DNA of 12,429 bases from an uncultured Devosia sp. (GCA_946480655.1 CAMLKN010000050.1:1-12429), one strand, 5' to 3'; shown: positions 1 through 6,939, counted from the first letter of the stretch. Translations and numbers: made by a program. The notes: generated by a model not told the origin, from the letters alone.

Positions 1-80
1 ATGGAAGGGCCTTCCCGCCCAACCACCTGCACCAGAGCTGGCTCGACTATCTCTATTGGGATATCGAACTGGAGCCGTAA
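1..80 (+). CDS. C-terminal end of an unidentified protein (5' end outside the window)
   Basis: An open frame enters from the left edge, with codons starting at position 3, and ends at TAA 78-80. It gives about 25 residues ending in HQSWLDYLYWDIELEP. The reading is supported by a neat convergent arrangement: the dsbB stop codon lies 3 bases further on, on the other strand. The fragment is rich in aromatic and acidic residues and has no membrane character. I do not recognise the family from so short a tail. An ATG at position 1 lies in another frame and is not its start. Confidence 0.5.
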   Translation, partial: GRAFPPNHLHQSWLDYLYWDIELEP

Positions 81-83
81 GGC

Positions 84-584
84 TCAGGCGCTCTTGCGCC
101 GCGCCTGGAAGACCATTGCGCCGAGCAGCAGCACGACGATGGTGGCCGAGATCAGGGCGTTGTAGCCGGCCAGCGAAATGCCGAGGAAGCGGAACTGCAC
201 GACGTCGCAGCCGATGACGGGCTGCAGGTCGTTGAGCATGTCCATCGAGAGGTCGTTGCCGACGCCCGTGCAGGCGGTCGGGCCGGGCCAAAAACCCCAT
301 TCGACCCCCGAATGGAAGCCGCCCAGATAGGTGCCCCACGCAAAGAGCGCCGCGACGATGGCCATGGCCAGGTACCACACCGGAAGGGGCAGGCGGTTCC
401 AGAGGACAAGGACGAGTGCCAGCAGCGGCAGGCCCCAGTAGTAGGGCAGGCGCTGTTCGAGGCAGAGTTCGCAGGGCTGCAGCCCGCCGATGAACTGCGA
501 TCCGAGCGCGCCGAGGATGGTGGCAAGGCCCAGGATGAAGGCAAGGCCGGCGGCGATCTTGTCGAGGGGACGGGTGGTGGGCAT
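84..584 (-). CDS. dsbB: Disulfide bond formation protein B (DsbB)
   Basis: Inner-membrane protein of 166 residues that re-oxidises the periplasmic thiol oxidase DsbA and passes the electrons to quinone. The sequence shows the family plan of four hydrophobic segments (about residues 10-32, 49-62, 69-88 and 138-158). The first cysteine pair is CELC (C38, C41), followed by R45 at the position of the quinone-linked arginine of E. coli DsbB (CxxCxxxR). The second periplasmic cysteine pair is C105 and C126. No dsbA is seen nearby, which is usual. The gene lies 80 bases downstream of the DUF72 gene on the same strand, so read-through is possible. The ATG at 584 has only a weak upstream ribosome-binding sequence, but no other in-frame start fits the first helix. 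Identification is firm. Confidence 0.93.
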   Translation of the reverse strand: MPTTRPLDKIAAGLAFILGLATILGALGSQFIGGLQPCELCLEQRLPYYWGLPLLALVLVLWNRLPLPVWYLAMAIVAALFAWGTYLGGFHSGVEWGFWPGPTACTGVGNDLSMDMLNDLQPVIGCDVVQFRFLGISLAGYNALISATIVVLLLGAMVFQARRKSA

Positions 585-664
585 GGAAAAACTCTGATGA
601 CGCTATGTTGGGAAGGCCAATAGGGGGCGATCGGGGCAAAAGCCAGAAGCAAACAACCTCGTGA

Positions 665-1495
665 TCAGTCGCCAGGCAGGTTGATACCCAATGCACGGCG
701 CAGGGCCATGGCGTTCTGCGGCGCGTGCAGTTTGTCCTCGTGGACGAAATAGGCATAGACGTCGCGGCCGGCATCGCGCCATCCGGATATTGTGCTGGCC
801 CAGTCGGCGATATCGGCTTCGGCATAGCCCGCCGCTTCAGGGCGGGCCGGGCCTTGCAGCCGGCAATAGGCAAAATCGGCCGTCAGGCCCCGCTGGGGGT
901 GTTCGACCGTGTCGGCGATGACCCGGGCGACATTGTGCCGGGCAAAGAGGGCGTCGACATCGGGTGTGTTGAAGCTGGCGTGTCGCGGCTCGATGGCGTG
1001 CCGAATTCGGGTGACGTCCTTGGCGTCGAGGAAAGGCTCCTGCCTGGCGCCATCGGCTTTCGCGGCCAGGGCAAGGTAGCTCTCGACGTCCTTGGGCAGG
1101 AGTTCAAGGAAGGCCGGGAAGCTTTTTGGATCAAAGGCCAGGTTGGGCGGCAATTGCCAGACGAAGGGGCCGAGGCGACTACCCAGCGCAAGGGGACCGG
1201 AAGCAAAGAAGTTGGCCAGCGGCTCGGCACAGTTCTTGAGGCGCTTGATATGGGTCACCAATTGCGGGCCCTTGACCGAGAACTCGAACCCCTCCGGCGT
1301 TTCGCTGGCCCAGCGGGCGAAGCTGGCCGGTTTCTGGTTGGCGCGGAAGGTGGCATTGATCTCGATGCTGGTGAGGCGGCTGGCCGCGTAGGCCAGCTCC
1401 TTTTTCTGCACGAGGCCCTCCGGAAAGAAAGTGCCGCGCCATGGCTCGAATACCCAGCCCGCAGTGCCAGTCCTGACGGTTCCAATACTGCCCAT
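665..1495 (-). CDS. DUF72 domain-containing protein (YecE family)
   Basis: A 276-residue protein that spans a complete DUF72 domain. Visible family signatures are TGTAGW near the N-terminus (about residues 9-14), FFPEGL, the SIEINATF strand, EFSVKGP, IEPRHASF and the C-terminal YFVHEDKLHAPQNA block. The fold is a TIM-barrel-like domain; the biochemical function of the family is not established, so no reaction is assigned. There is no signal peptide, so it is expected to be cytoplasmic. The ATG at 1495 is preceded by GGAGG with a 5-base spacer, which fixes this start. It is divergent from the nuclease-like gene across a 100-base gap and lies upstream of dsbB. Confidence 0.9.
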   Translation of the reverse strand: MGSIGTVRTGTAGWVFEPWRGTFFPEGLVQKKELAYAASRLTSIEINATFRANQKPASFARWASETPEGFEFSVKGPQLVTHIKRLKNCAEPLANFFASGPLALGSRLGPFVWQLPPNLAFDPKSFPAFLELLPKDVESYLALAAKADGARQEPFLDAKDVTRIRHAIEPRHASFNTPDVDALFARHNVARVIADTVEHPQRGLTADFAYCRLQGPARPEAAGYAEADIADWASTISGWRDAGRDVYAYFVHEDKLHAPQNAMALRRALGINLPGD

Positions 1496-1550
1496 TCAGC
1501 CCTCCGATTTATACCAGCTTGTTCGCACTGGCCGATATTGGCAATGGTTT

Positions 1551-1580
1551 GGCGCAATGCGGCGCCAGTAATCTTTTTTT
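1551..1580 (+). terminator. Terminator-like hairpin and T-run in the leader of the nuclease-like gene
   Basis: A short hairpin (GGCGC, 6-base loop, GCGCC; 1551-1566) is followed after 7 bases by seven T residues at 1574-1580, ending 15 bases before the ATG at 1596. The stem has only 5 base pairs and is separated from the T-run, so it is a weak terminator or attenuator candidate. The T-run could equally be part of a promoter or leader. Confidence 0.25.
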
Positions 1581-1595
1581 GCCGCATTTGGGTGC

Positions 1596-2441
1596 ATGGT
1601 GAAGAACCAGTTTCAAGGGGCCTTTTGCTTGCGCCGCATGTCCATTGTTTCCGTGACCGCCGCCATGCTGCTTGGCGCAGGCGCGGCCGCTGCCGCGGCT
1701 TGCGAGGGCCTGCGCATGGTCCAGGGCGGCGTGGTCACGCAGGTGACCGATGGCGATACGGTTGTGCTCGATTCGGGCTTGGTCGTGCGGATGATCGGTA
1801 CTCAGGCGCCCAAACTGCCGCTTGGCCGCGATGGATTCCCGACTTGGCCGCTCGCCCCGGAGGCCAAGTCGGCGCTCGAAGCGCTGGTGCTGGGCCGGTC
1901 GGTGATGCTGGGCTATGGCGGGGAAGAGGTTGACCGCTATGAGCGCGCCCTGGCGCAGGTTTTTGTCGATGTCGGGGCGGCTGATCCGGTCTGGGCGCAA
2001 GCCCATATGCTGCGCAGCGGGCTGGCACGGGTCTATTCTTTCCCCGACAACCGGCAATGCCTCGTTCAACTCTATGTGGCCGAAGCACAGGCGCGCGCCG
2101 AACGGCTTGGAATCTGGGCCAATCCCTATTACAGCGTGCGGACGGCGGATCGACCGGCCGAGCTGTTGCAGAGTGCCGGGCAATACGAGCTGGTGGAAGG
2201 CCGGGTGCTGCTGGCTGACCGCAGCGGCTCGCGGGTCTATCTCAACTTCGGCCGGCACTGGAAGGAAGACTTCACCGTGGTCATCGAAGCTGCGGCGCTG
2301 AAGCTGTTTTCCGAGGCCGGCCTTGACCCGCTGACGCTGGATGGCGCACTGGTGCGAGTGCGCGGATGGGTGGATGACCGGGATGGTCCACGCATCGAAG
2401 TCACCCATCCCGAACAGATCGAGGTTCTTGCGAGGCCATGA
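1596..2441 (+). CDS. Exported thermonuclease-like protein (staphylococcal nuclease fold)
   Basis: A 281-residue protein. Residues 1-36 look like a signal peptide: a basic start (K3, R13, R14), a hydrophobic stretch, then Ala-rich sequence up to C36. Residues 45-175 match the staphylococcal nuclease (SNase) fold, with TDGDT at 51-55, VVRMIG at 63-68 and DRYERALAQVF at 113-123. R65 and R117 correspond to catalytic R35 and R87 of S. aureus nuclease. The positions of D40 (calcium ligand) and E43 (general base) are Q70 and K73, within QAPKLP, so classical nuclease chemistry is doubtful. Residues about 195-281 form a second beta-rich region (VEGRVLL...VYLNFG...DFTVVI) of the type that follows this domain in related alphaproteobacterial proteins. 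The start is not certain; M15 (1638) is an alternative but lacks the basic n-region. The 3' end overlaps the M48 gene by 4 bases. Confidence 0.82.
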   Translation: MVKNQFQGAFCLRRMSIVSVTAAMLLGAGAAAAAACEGLRMVQGGVVTQVTDGDTVVLDSGLVVRMIGTQAPKLPLGRDGFPTWPLAPEAKSALEALVLGRSVMLGYGGEEVDRYERALAQVFVDVGAADPVWAQAHMLRSGLARVYSFPDNRQCLVQLYVAEAQARAERLGIWANPYYSVRTADRPAELLQSAGQYELVEGRVLLADRSGSRVYLNFGRHWKEDFTVVIEAAALKLFSEAGLDPLTLDGALVRVRGWVDDRDGPRIEVTHPEQIEVLARP

Positions 2442-3913
2442 CCGCGCATTCGAGCAACAAGGTTATGCGGATCGGTATTCTGGCGGTCAGCCTTCTGGCG
2501 CTGTCCGCCTGCTCCTCGCTGGTCGGATCCAATATCAACGTGGCCCGCACGGGGGACAATCCGGCCCCTTCCGTGACGCCGACCGGGTCTGATCCCGACG
2601 ATGCCGTGCTGGGCCTGCGCGAGCATCCGCGGATCGTGGCCGCCTATGGCGGGGTCTACGAGGACCGGCAGGCCGAGATCATGGTCGCCCGCATTGTGGG
2701 GCGCCTGCTTGCGGCGGCCAACCAGCCCAATGCAAAGTACCAGATCACCATTCTTGATACGTCCGAGGTCAACGCCTTCGCCCTGCCCGGCGGCTATATC
2801 TATGTCACGCGCGGCATTCTGGCCCTGGCCTCCGATACCAGCGAGCTCGCTGCGGTGCTGGCGCATGAAATCGCCCATGTCACCTTGCGCCACGCGCGGG
2901 CGCGGACAGACCGCACGCGGCAGACGCAGATCGTCGACCGCGTCATCACCGGCATCTTCGGTGGTGACACATCAACCGACGCCTCGGCCAACCGCACCCG
3001 CGAGCAATTGGCCGCGTTCAGCCAGAACCAGGAGCTGGATGCTGACAAGGAAGGCATCAAATATGCCGGCAAGGCGGGGTACGATGCCCAGGCTGCGGCG
3101 CGCTTCCTGGGCGTGATGAGCCGTTTCGCCGCTTTCTCGGCCGGAGCGGCAAGCGGCGACGGGTTCCTTTCCTCCCACCCGTCGACACCGGCGCGCATCG
3201 AAACGGCCCTCACCACTGCGCGCGGCATGTTTGGCGGCGTGGAGGCGGGCGAATCGGACCGCGAGGCCTATCTCTCTGCCATTTCCGGTCTCACCTTCGG
3301 GGATAGCCCGGCCCAGGGATCGATCGTGGGTCAGCGCTTCATTCATCCGGCCAACAAGTTTACCTTCACGGTGCCGCAGGGCTATGCGCTGCAGACCTCG
3401 CAAAGCGCGGTGGTGGGCGTGGCCGGCGATGGCGAGGCCGTGCGCTTCGACAGCGCGCAGGTTCAGGACAGCATGAGCCTCACCGACTACCTCAAGTCGG
3501 GCTGGATTGCCGGCCTCAAGGCCGAGACGGTGACGGCCAGCGAGCATAACGGGCTGGAAATGGCCTCCGGCCTTGCCCAGACCGACCAATGGTTCTTTCG
3601 GGTGGCCGTGGTTCGCCTCGATGGCGATGTCTATCGCTTCATCTTCGCCGCCAAGAGCGACAGTCCACGTTTCGAGCAGGGCGCTCAGGCCACGATCGAA
3701 AGCTTCCGGCGGACGACGGCCGCCGACCTGTCCCAGATCCGCCAACTGTCCATCCGCCTGGTCACGGCACGTGCTGGCGACACCGCGGATCGCCTGGCCA
3801 CGCAGATGGCCAATATCCCGGGCGCGCGCGACCTGTTCTACATTCTCAACAATCTCTATCCGGGCGATCCGGTGACGCCGGGCCAGCGCTACAAGGTGGT
3901 GGCCGGCCCCTGA
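2438..3913 (+). CDS. M48-family metalloprotease, lipoprotein, with C-terminal LysM-like domain
   Basis: A 491-residue zinc metalloprotease, predicted to be a lipoprotein: a hydrophobic signal segment is followed by the lipobox LSAC with C25 as the lipidation site. The HExxH zinc motif is HEIAH (H143, E144, H147), and NQELDAD supplies the third ligand E199. The SSHPSTPARI block (about 245-254) is typical of the BepA/LoiP/Oma1-type M48 group. The middle (about 285-430) is a beta-rich region of no known function. The last 55 residues (IRLVTARAGDT...ILNNLYPGDPVTPGQRYKVV) resemble a LysM or LysM-like fold, which would bind peptidoglycan. A role in envelope protein quality control is inferred from the family. 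ATG 2438 overlaps the upstream stop as ATGA, indicating coupling to the nuclease-like gene. M10 (2465) is a possible alternative start that keeps the lipobox. Confidence 0.9.
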   Translation: MTAHSSNKVMRIGILAVSLLALSACSSLVGSNINVARTGDNPAPSVTPTGSDPDDAVLGLREHPRIVAAYGGVYEDRQAEIMVARIVGRLLAAANQPNAKYQITILDTSEVNAFALPGGYIYVTRGILALASDTSELAAVLAHEIAHVTLRHARARTDRTRQTQIVDRVITGIFGGDTSTDASANRTREQLAAFSQNQELDADKEGIKYAGKAGYDAQAAARFLGVMSRFAAFSAGAASGDGFLSSHPSTPARIETALTTARGMFGGVEAGESDREAYLSAISGLTFGDSPAQGSIVGQRFIHPANKFTFTVPQGYALQTSQSAVVGVAGDGEAVRFDSAQVQDSMSLTDYLKSGWIAGLKAETVTASEHNGLEMASGLAQTDQWFFRVAVVRLDGDVYRFIFAAKSDSPRFEQGAQATIESFRRTTAADLSQIRQLSIRLVTARAGDTADRLATQMANIPGARDLFYILNNLYPGDPVTPGQRYKVVAGP

Positions 3914-3916
3914 GGC

Positions 3917-4114
3917 TCAGAGCTGGTTGACCGCATTGTCGAGGGCACTGACGGCTCCGTCGTCGCCACCGCCGAACATGTTGGCCACGCTATCACCTAC
4001 CAGGGTGAAGCTGGCCACCAGCGCCACGGCGATGATCGTGCCGAGAAGCGCATATTCGATGGCGGTGGTTCCGTCTTCGTCGGCGGCAAAGCGCTTCAGC
4101 AACTGCGCCAGCAT
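3917..4114 (-). CDS. Flp family type IVb pilin
   Basis: A 65-residue prepilin of the Flp/TadE class. It has a short charged leader ending ADEDG15, then TTAIEYALLGTIIAVALVA. This gives prepilin-peptidase cleavage after G15, the conserved Glu-Tyr at +5/+6 (E20, Y21) and one hydrophobic helix. The mature protein would be only about 50 residues, usual for Flp pilins. In tad systems these subunits polymerise into adhesive pili, but no tad assembly genes are in this window, so this is an orphan copy here. ATG 4114 has GGAG with a 5-base spacer. It lies 33 bases downstream of mutT on the same strand, and its stop is 3 bases from the convergent M48 stop. The tail is Gly/Asp-rich (FGGGDDG). Confidence 0.9.
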   Translation of the reverse strand: MLAQLLKRFAADEDGTTAIEYALLGTIIAVALVASFTLVGDSVANMFGGGDDGAVSALDNAVNQL

Positions 4115-4147
4115 GGTCGCTCCGTGCTTAAGGTGGCCTTCTGGCCG

Positions 4148-4555
4148 TTACAGCAGATCGCAGAGAGCCGCGATCAGCGGTTCATCCGCCGGTGGCATGG
4201 GATAGTCGCGCAAAGCCTGCGGGCGGACCCATTTGAGGGCCTGGTGCTCGCGGGCCTGGGGCATGCCCTGCCATTTCCGGCAGACATAGAGTGGCATCAA
4301 GAGGTGAATGCTTTCGTAAGCGTGGGAGACGAATGAGAGCGGTGCGAGGCATGCTTGTTTCGTCTCGATGCCCAGTTCCTCACTCAACTCCCTGATCAGC
4401 GCGGCTTCCGGCGTTTCGCCCGCCTCGACCTTGCCGCCCGGGAATTCCCATAGGCCCGCCATGGACTTACCCTCGGGGCGCTGCGCGATCAGGACGCGGC
4501 GATCGGTATCGACAAGGGCGCAGGCGACGACAAGCAGCAATGGTTTGTCACTCAC
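4148..4555 (-). CDS. mutT: MutT-type NUDIX hydrolase (8-oxo-dGTP diphosphatase)
   Basis: A 135-residue single-domain NUDIX hydrolase. The full signature G-x5-E-x7-REUxEExGU is present, from G41 to I63 (GKVEAGETPEAALIRELSEELGI), with R55, E56, E59 and E60 as expected metal ligands. The surrounding AQRPEGKSMAGLWEFPGGK and the late LKWV are typical of MutT, which removes 8-oxo-dGTP from the nucleotide pool. The start codon is GTG (4553-4555), overlapping the TGA of the GNAT gene as GTGA. A GGAG lies 7 bases upstream, inside the GNAT coding end, so translational coupling is likely. Length is normal for MutT. Confidence 0.92.
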   Translation of the reverse strand: MSDKPLLLVVACALVDTDRRVLIAQRPEGKSMAGLWEFPGGKVEAGETPEAALIRELSEELGIETKQACLAPLSFVSHAYESIHLLMPLYVCRKWQGMPQAREHQALKWVRPQALRDYPMPPADEPLIAALCDLL

Positions 4556-5301
4556 TTGGGCGCTCCGGGGATGCGATAGTGGTAGTCGTACTGATGGGTA
4601 TAGCCGAGGGACTGGTAGAGCGCCTTGGCGGCCGCATTGTCGGCCTGGACATTGAGCGCGGCAAAGCGCGCGCCTTGGCGTTTTGCCCAGGCAAGACCCG
4701 ATCGCATCATGGCGGCCGCGAGACCTTGGCGGCGGCGCTGCGCGTCGGTTACCACATTCCCGGTGATCACGATGCCATCGGCGACAGCCATGATCGAAGA
4801 GGCGACAGCCACGCCATCCCGCGCCAGCACGACGCCAACCGCCGGCACCTTGAAGACCGCCAGCAGGTTCTTCATCCCGGTCATGGTGGCATCGTCATAG
4901 CCTTGCAGCCTTTGCGCCACTGACAGGAACTTCTCGTCGAGGACGGGCAGGAACTCGGCCTGGGCATCGGGTTCATGCTCGTGCAGTTCCATGGCCAGCA
5001 AATGGCTCTCGTCGATCGAGGCCCAGCCCGCCTCGTCCAGCGTGGCGTTGAGTTCGGGGCTCGACAGCGGCGTGATGCGGAAGACCGGCTTGATCTTGCG
5101 CAGCACCATCCAGGAGCAGGCCGAGATGACCCGCAGGTCCGCGTCCTCGAAATCGTCGGGATCGAAGCACTGGGTGGAATTGGCGCGCTTGGTGTAGCCG
5201 CCGGCAGCGCGGCGAACCCAGTTGCCATCCCATTGCACCTCGATGCCCGGCCAGGCGTCCAGCCCGGCGCGCTCGAAGGCTTCGACCGAGGGAAGGGCCA
5301 T
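4552..5301 (-). CDS. GNAT family N-acetyltransferase
   Basis: A 249-residue acetyltransferase from ATG 5301. The C-terminal half (about 155-245) is a standard GNAT domain: the acetyl-CoA loop is RRRQGLA (about 189-195), followed by the LNVQADNAAAKALYQSLGY block. The N-terminal half contains GGYTKRANS (about 34-42), a signature seen in a subgroup of longer, possibly tandem GNAT proteins. The substrate cannot be told. The reading frame is open further upstream to an ATG at 5340, but that would run into argJ and has no ribosome site. ATG 5301 lies 1 base after the argJ TGA, with GGAG 6 bases upstream inside the last argJ codons, so I chose it. It sits between argJ and mutT with coupling on both sides. 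A link to arginine metabolism is not shown. Confidence 0.87.
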   Translation of the reverse strand: MALPSVEAFERAGLDAWPGIEVQWDGNWVRRAAGGYTKRANSTQCFDPDDFEDADLRVISACSWMVLRKIKPVFRITPLSSPELNATLDEAGWASIDESHLLAMELHEHEPDAQAEFLPVLDEKFLSVAQRLQGYDDATMTGMKNLLAVFKVPAVGVVLARDGVAVASSIMAVADGIVITGNVVTDAQRRRQGLAAAMMRSGLAWAKRQGARFAALNVQADNAAAKALYQSLGYTHQYDYHYRIPGAPK

Positions 5302-5302
5302 G

Positions 5303-6538
5303 TCAGCTCCGGTAGTCGCCATTGATGGTGATGTAGCCATGGGTGAGGTCGCAGGTATAGACCGTGGCCTTGCCTTCGCCGAGGCCGAGGCTGACGGTCA
5401 GTTCCAGATCCTCGCCCTTCATGTAGGCGCTGGTGGCCTTTTCATCGTAGCCGGCGGCGCGCTCGCCATCCTTGGCGACGAGCAGTTCGCCAAAACGGAT
5501 GGAGAGGCGATCACGGTCGGCCGGTTCCCCGGCCTTGCCCACGGCCATGACCACGCGGCCCCAATTGGCGTCCTCGCCGGCAATGGCGGTCTTGACCAAG
5601 GGAGAGTCGGCTATGGCCTTGGCAATGCGGAAGGCGCTTTCGTCCGAGACGGCGCCCTCGACATGGACGGACACCTGCTTGGTGGCGCCTTCGCCATCAC
5701 GCACCACGTGAATGGCGAGTTCGAACAGGACGTCCGACAGAGCCTCACCGAAAATCTCGGCGCGGGGATCATCGAGGCTGGTGATCGCCTCGACCGGCGC
5801 CTTGCCGGTGGCGAAGGCCAGCAGCGTGTCCGAGGTCGAGGTGTCGCTGTCGACGGTAATGGAATTGAAGCTGGTCTGGTTGTGCTTTGCCAGGAGGGCC
5901 TGCAGCACGGGTGCGGCAATGGGCATGTCAGTCACGACGAAGCTCAGCATGGTCGCCATGTCCGGGGCGATCATGCCCGAGCCCTTGGCAATGCCGTTGA
6001 TCTTGACCTCGACCCCGTCGATCTCGAGCACTGCACCCGACAGCTTGGGGAAGGTGTCAGTGGTCATGATCGCCTTGGCCGGTTCGATCCAGGGCGAGTT
6101 GCTCAGGCGGGTGGCGGTCTGGTCGAGAACGCCGTCGAACTTTGTGGCGTCGATCAGCTCACCGATAACGCCGGTCTGGGCGATGAAGATTTCCGAAGCC
6201 GAGCAGCCGAGTGCCTTGGCGGCGATATCGGCAATATGCTGGACGCTCTGGCGGCCCTTCATGCCGGTAAAGGCATTGGAATTGCCCGAATTGACCACGA
6301 GGCCGCGCGCAATTCCGCCGGGGAGATTGGCCCGGCAGAAGTCGACAGCGGCGGACGAGCATTTGGACCGGGTGAGCACACCGGCAACCGTGGTGCCCTC
6401 GTCAAAGGCCATCAGCAGCACGTCAGTGCGGTTCTTGTACTTGATGCCTGCCTCGGCCGTGGCAAAGCGCACGCCGTCGATGGCGGGCAGGTCCGGATAG
6501 GATTTGGGGGCGAGGGGCGAAACCGGATGGGCGGCCAT
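5303..6538 (-). CDS. argJ: Bifunctional glutamate N-acetyltransferase / amino-acid acetyltransferase ArgJ
   Basis: A 411-residue ArgJ. It moves the acetyl group from N-acetylornithine to glutamate (the acetyl cycle of arginine synthesis) and in bifunctional forms also makes N-acetylglutamate from acetyl-CoA. Diagnostic blocks are [10 protein letters not shown] (49-58), [11 protein letters not shown] (82-92), QTGVIGE (121-127) and [14 protein letters not shown] (185-198). Autocatalytic cleavage into two subunits is expected between A195 and T196, making T196 the nucleophile. The C-terminal part ends in the usual [18 protein letters not shown], so the protein is complete. It is cytoplasmic. The downstream GNAT and mutT genes follow with no gap. 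Whether it is mono- or bifunctional cannot be decided from sequence alone. Confidence 0.96.
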   Translation of the reverse strand: MAAHPVSPLAPKSYPDLPAIDGVRFATAEAGIKYKNRTDVLLMAFDEGTTVAGVLTRSKCSSAAVDFCRANLPGGIARGLVVNSGNSNAFTGMKGRQSVQHIADIAAKALGCSASEIFIAQTGVIGELIDATKFDGVLDQTATRLSNSPWIEPAKAIMTTDTFPKLSGAVLEIDGVEVKINGIAKGSGMIAPDMATMLSFVVTDMPIAAPVLQALLAKHNQTSFNSITVDSDTSTSDTLLAFATGKAPVEAITSLDDPRAEIFGEALSDVLFELAIHVVRDGEGATKQVSVHVEGAVSDESAFRIAKAIADSPLVKTAIAGEDANWGRVVMAVGKAGEPADRDRLSIRFGELLVAKDGERAAGYDEKATSAYMKGEDLELTVSLGLGEGKATVYTCDLTHGYITINGDYRS

Positions 6539-6553
6539 GGGCAGGAACCTTGA

Positions 6554-6573
6554 GAGGGCAAATCTTGGCCCTC
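6554..6573 (-). promoter_or_regulatory. Small hairpin in the argJ leader
   Basis: A 6-bp inverted repeat (GAGGGC, 8-base loop, GCCCTC) lies 15 to 35 bases upstream of the argJ start, just before the weak AAGG ribosome site on the minus strand. It could affect argJ translation, but it has no T-run and may be chance in GC-rich DNA. Confidence 0.2.
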
Positions 6574-6645
6574 GGTGTGCCCCAAAGCGTGGGCGGACGC
6601 AAGGCGGCTCGGGTGTCCGTCGCCGGTTGCTTCCGCCCGGTCAGA

Positions 6646-6879
6646 TCAGGCAGCCGCGGCCTTCTTTCGTCCGGCGATGAAGGCGCCAAAGCGGGTAGTG
6701 ATGAAGGGCACGATGAAGAAGACAATGGTCGTGGCCATCAGGGGGACGATGAGGAAGCTGCGCTGCCAGAATTCCCAACCGGGGGTCAGGACGCTGATCA
6801 GCGACGCATAGGCGACGACAACCGGATAGACAGCAAAAGTCATGAGCAGGGCCATGCGGGCGCGGGCGGAGAAGGACAT
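6646..6879 (-). CDS. Small two-helix membrane protein under TetR control
   Basis: A 77-residue protein with two hydrophobic helices (about 9-31 and 42-62), a short loop with Trp and Pro (LTPGWEFWQRS) and a basic, Ala-rich tail (GRKKAAAA). The pattern YP...P-W...PLM...VP-TRF resembles small membrane proteins of the DUF2798 kind and similar two-helix domains fused to monooxygenases. This is only a resemblance and no function is assigned. It is divergent from a TetR regulator. Its promoter is embedded in two palindromic operators, so it is very probably the regulator's target. The ATG has AGAGG 6 bases upstream. argJ lies 107 bases downstream on the same strand, with no convincing terminator between. 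Confidence 0.8.
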   Translation of the reverse strand: MSFSARARMALLMTFAVYPVVVAYASLISVLTPGWEFWQRSFLIVPLMATTIVFFIVPFITTRFGAFIAGRKKAAAA

Positions 6880-6890
6880 GGGAAGCCTCT

Positions 6891-6911
6891 AATGAAACGA
6901 TACGTTTCGTT
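6891..6911. promoter_or_regulatory. Palindromic TetR operator, copy 1
   Basis: Inverted repeat with arms 6891-6899 and 6903-6911 around a 3-base centre (ATA). The core is GAAACG-N3-CGTTTC, and the 9-base arms match at all but one position. It lies just downstream of the -10 box of the membrane-protein promoter, covering the expected transcription start. A bound repressor there would block initiation. Its core is identical to that of copy 2. Confidence 0.8.
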
Positions 6912-6939
6912 ATATATCGAAACGAGCCGTTTCGTTCAA
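6911..6939 (-). promoter_or_regulatory. Sigma-70-type promoter of the small membrane protein gene
   Basis: Reading the minus strand, TTGAAC (6939-6934) is followed by exactly 17 bases and TATATA (6916-6911). Each box is close to consensus and the spacing is ideal. The predicted start is near 6904, giving a leader of about 25 bases before ATG 6879. Operator copy 2 fills the spacer and copy 1 covers the start site, so this should be a strong but tightly repressible promoter. Confidence 0.75.
6916..6936. promoter_or_regulatory. Palindromic TetR operator, copy 2
   Basis: Inverted repeat with arms 6916-6924 and 6928-6936 around AGC. The inner 7 bases (CGAAACG / CGTTTCG) are perfect. The right arm CGTTTCGTT is identical to that of copy 1, and the two centres are 25 bases apart. 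It occupies the -35/-10 spacer of the minus-strand promoter and lies 42 bases upstream of the tetR start codon, so autoregulation is also likely. Confidence 0.82.

Noticed and set aside
72..101. Two tiny hairpins (GAGCC-GTAA-GGCTC and GGCGC-TCTT-GCGCC) over the convergent stop codons of the first partial gene and dsbB
   Set aside because: Each stem is only 5 bp with no T-run. A terminator is possible, but such stems are frequent by chance at this GC content.
725..1933. A 402-codon plus-strand frame running through the DUF72 gene into the nuclease-like gene
   Set aside because: It is antisense to DUF72 and out of frame with the nuclease gene, each of which has clear family motifs. It also has no ribosome site.
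5222..6553. A 443-codon open frame antisense to argJ
   Set aside because: The opposite strand encodes a complete ArgJ with all motifs; the antisense product is Gly/Asp/His-rich with no recognisable domain.
6591..6638. Inverted repeat GGGCGGA...TCCGCCC after the small membrane protein gene
   Set aside because: The loop is about 34 bases and there is no T-run, so I cannot call it a terminator.
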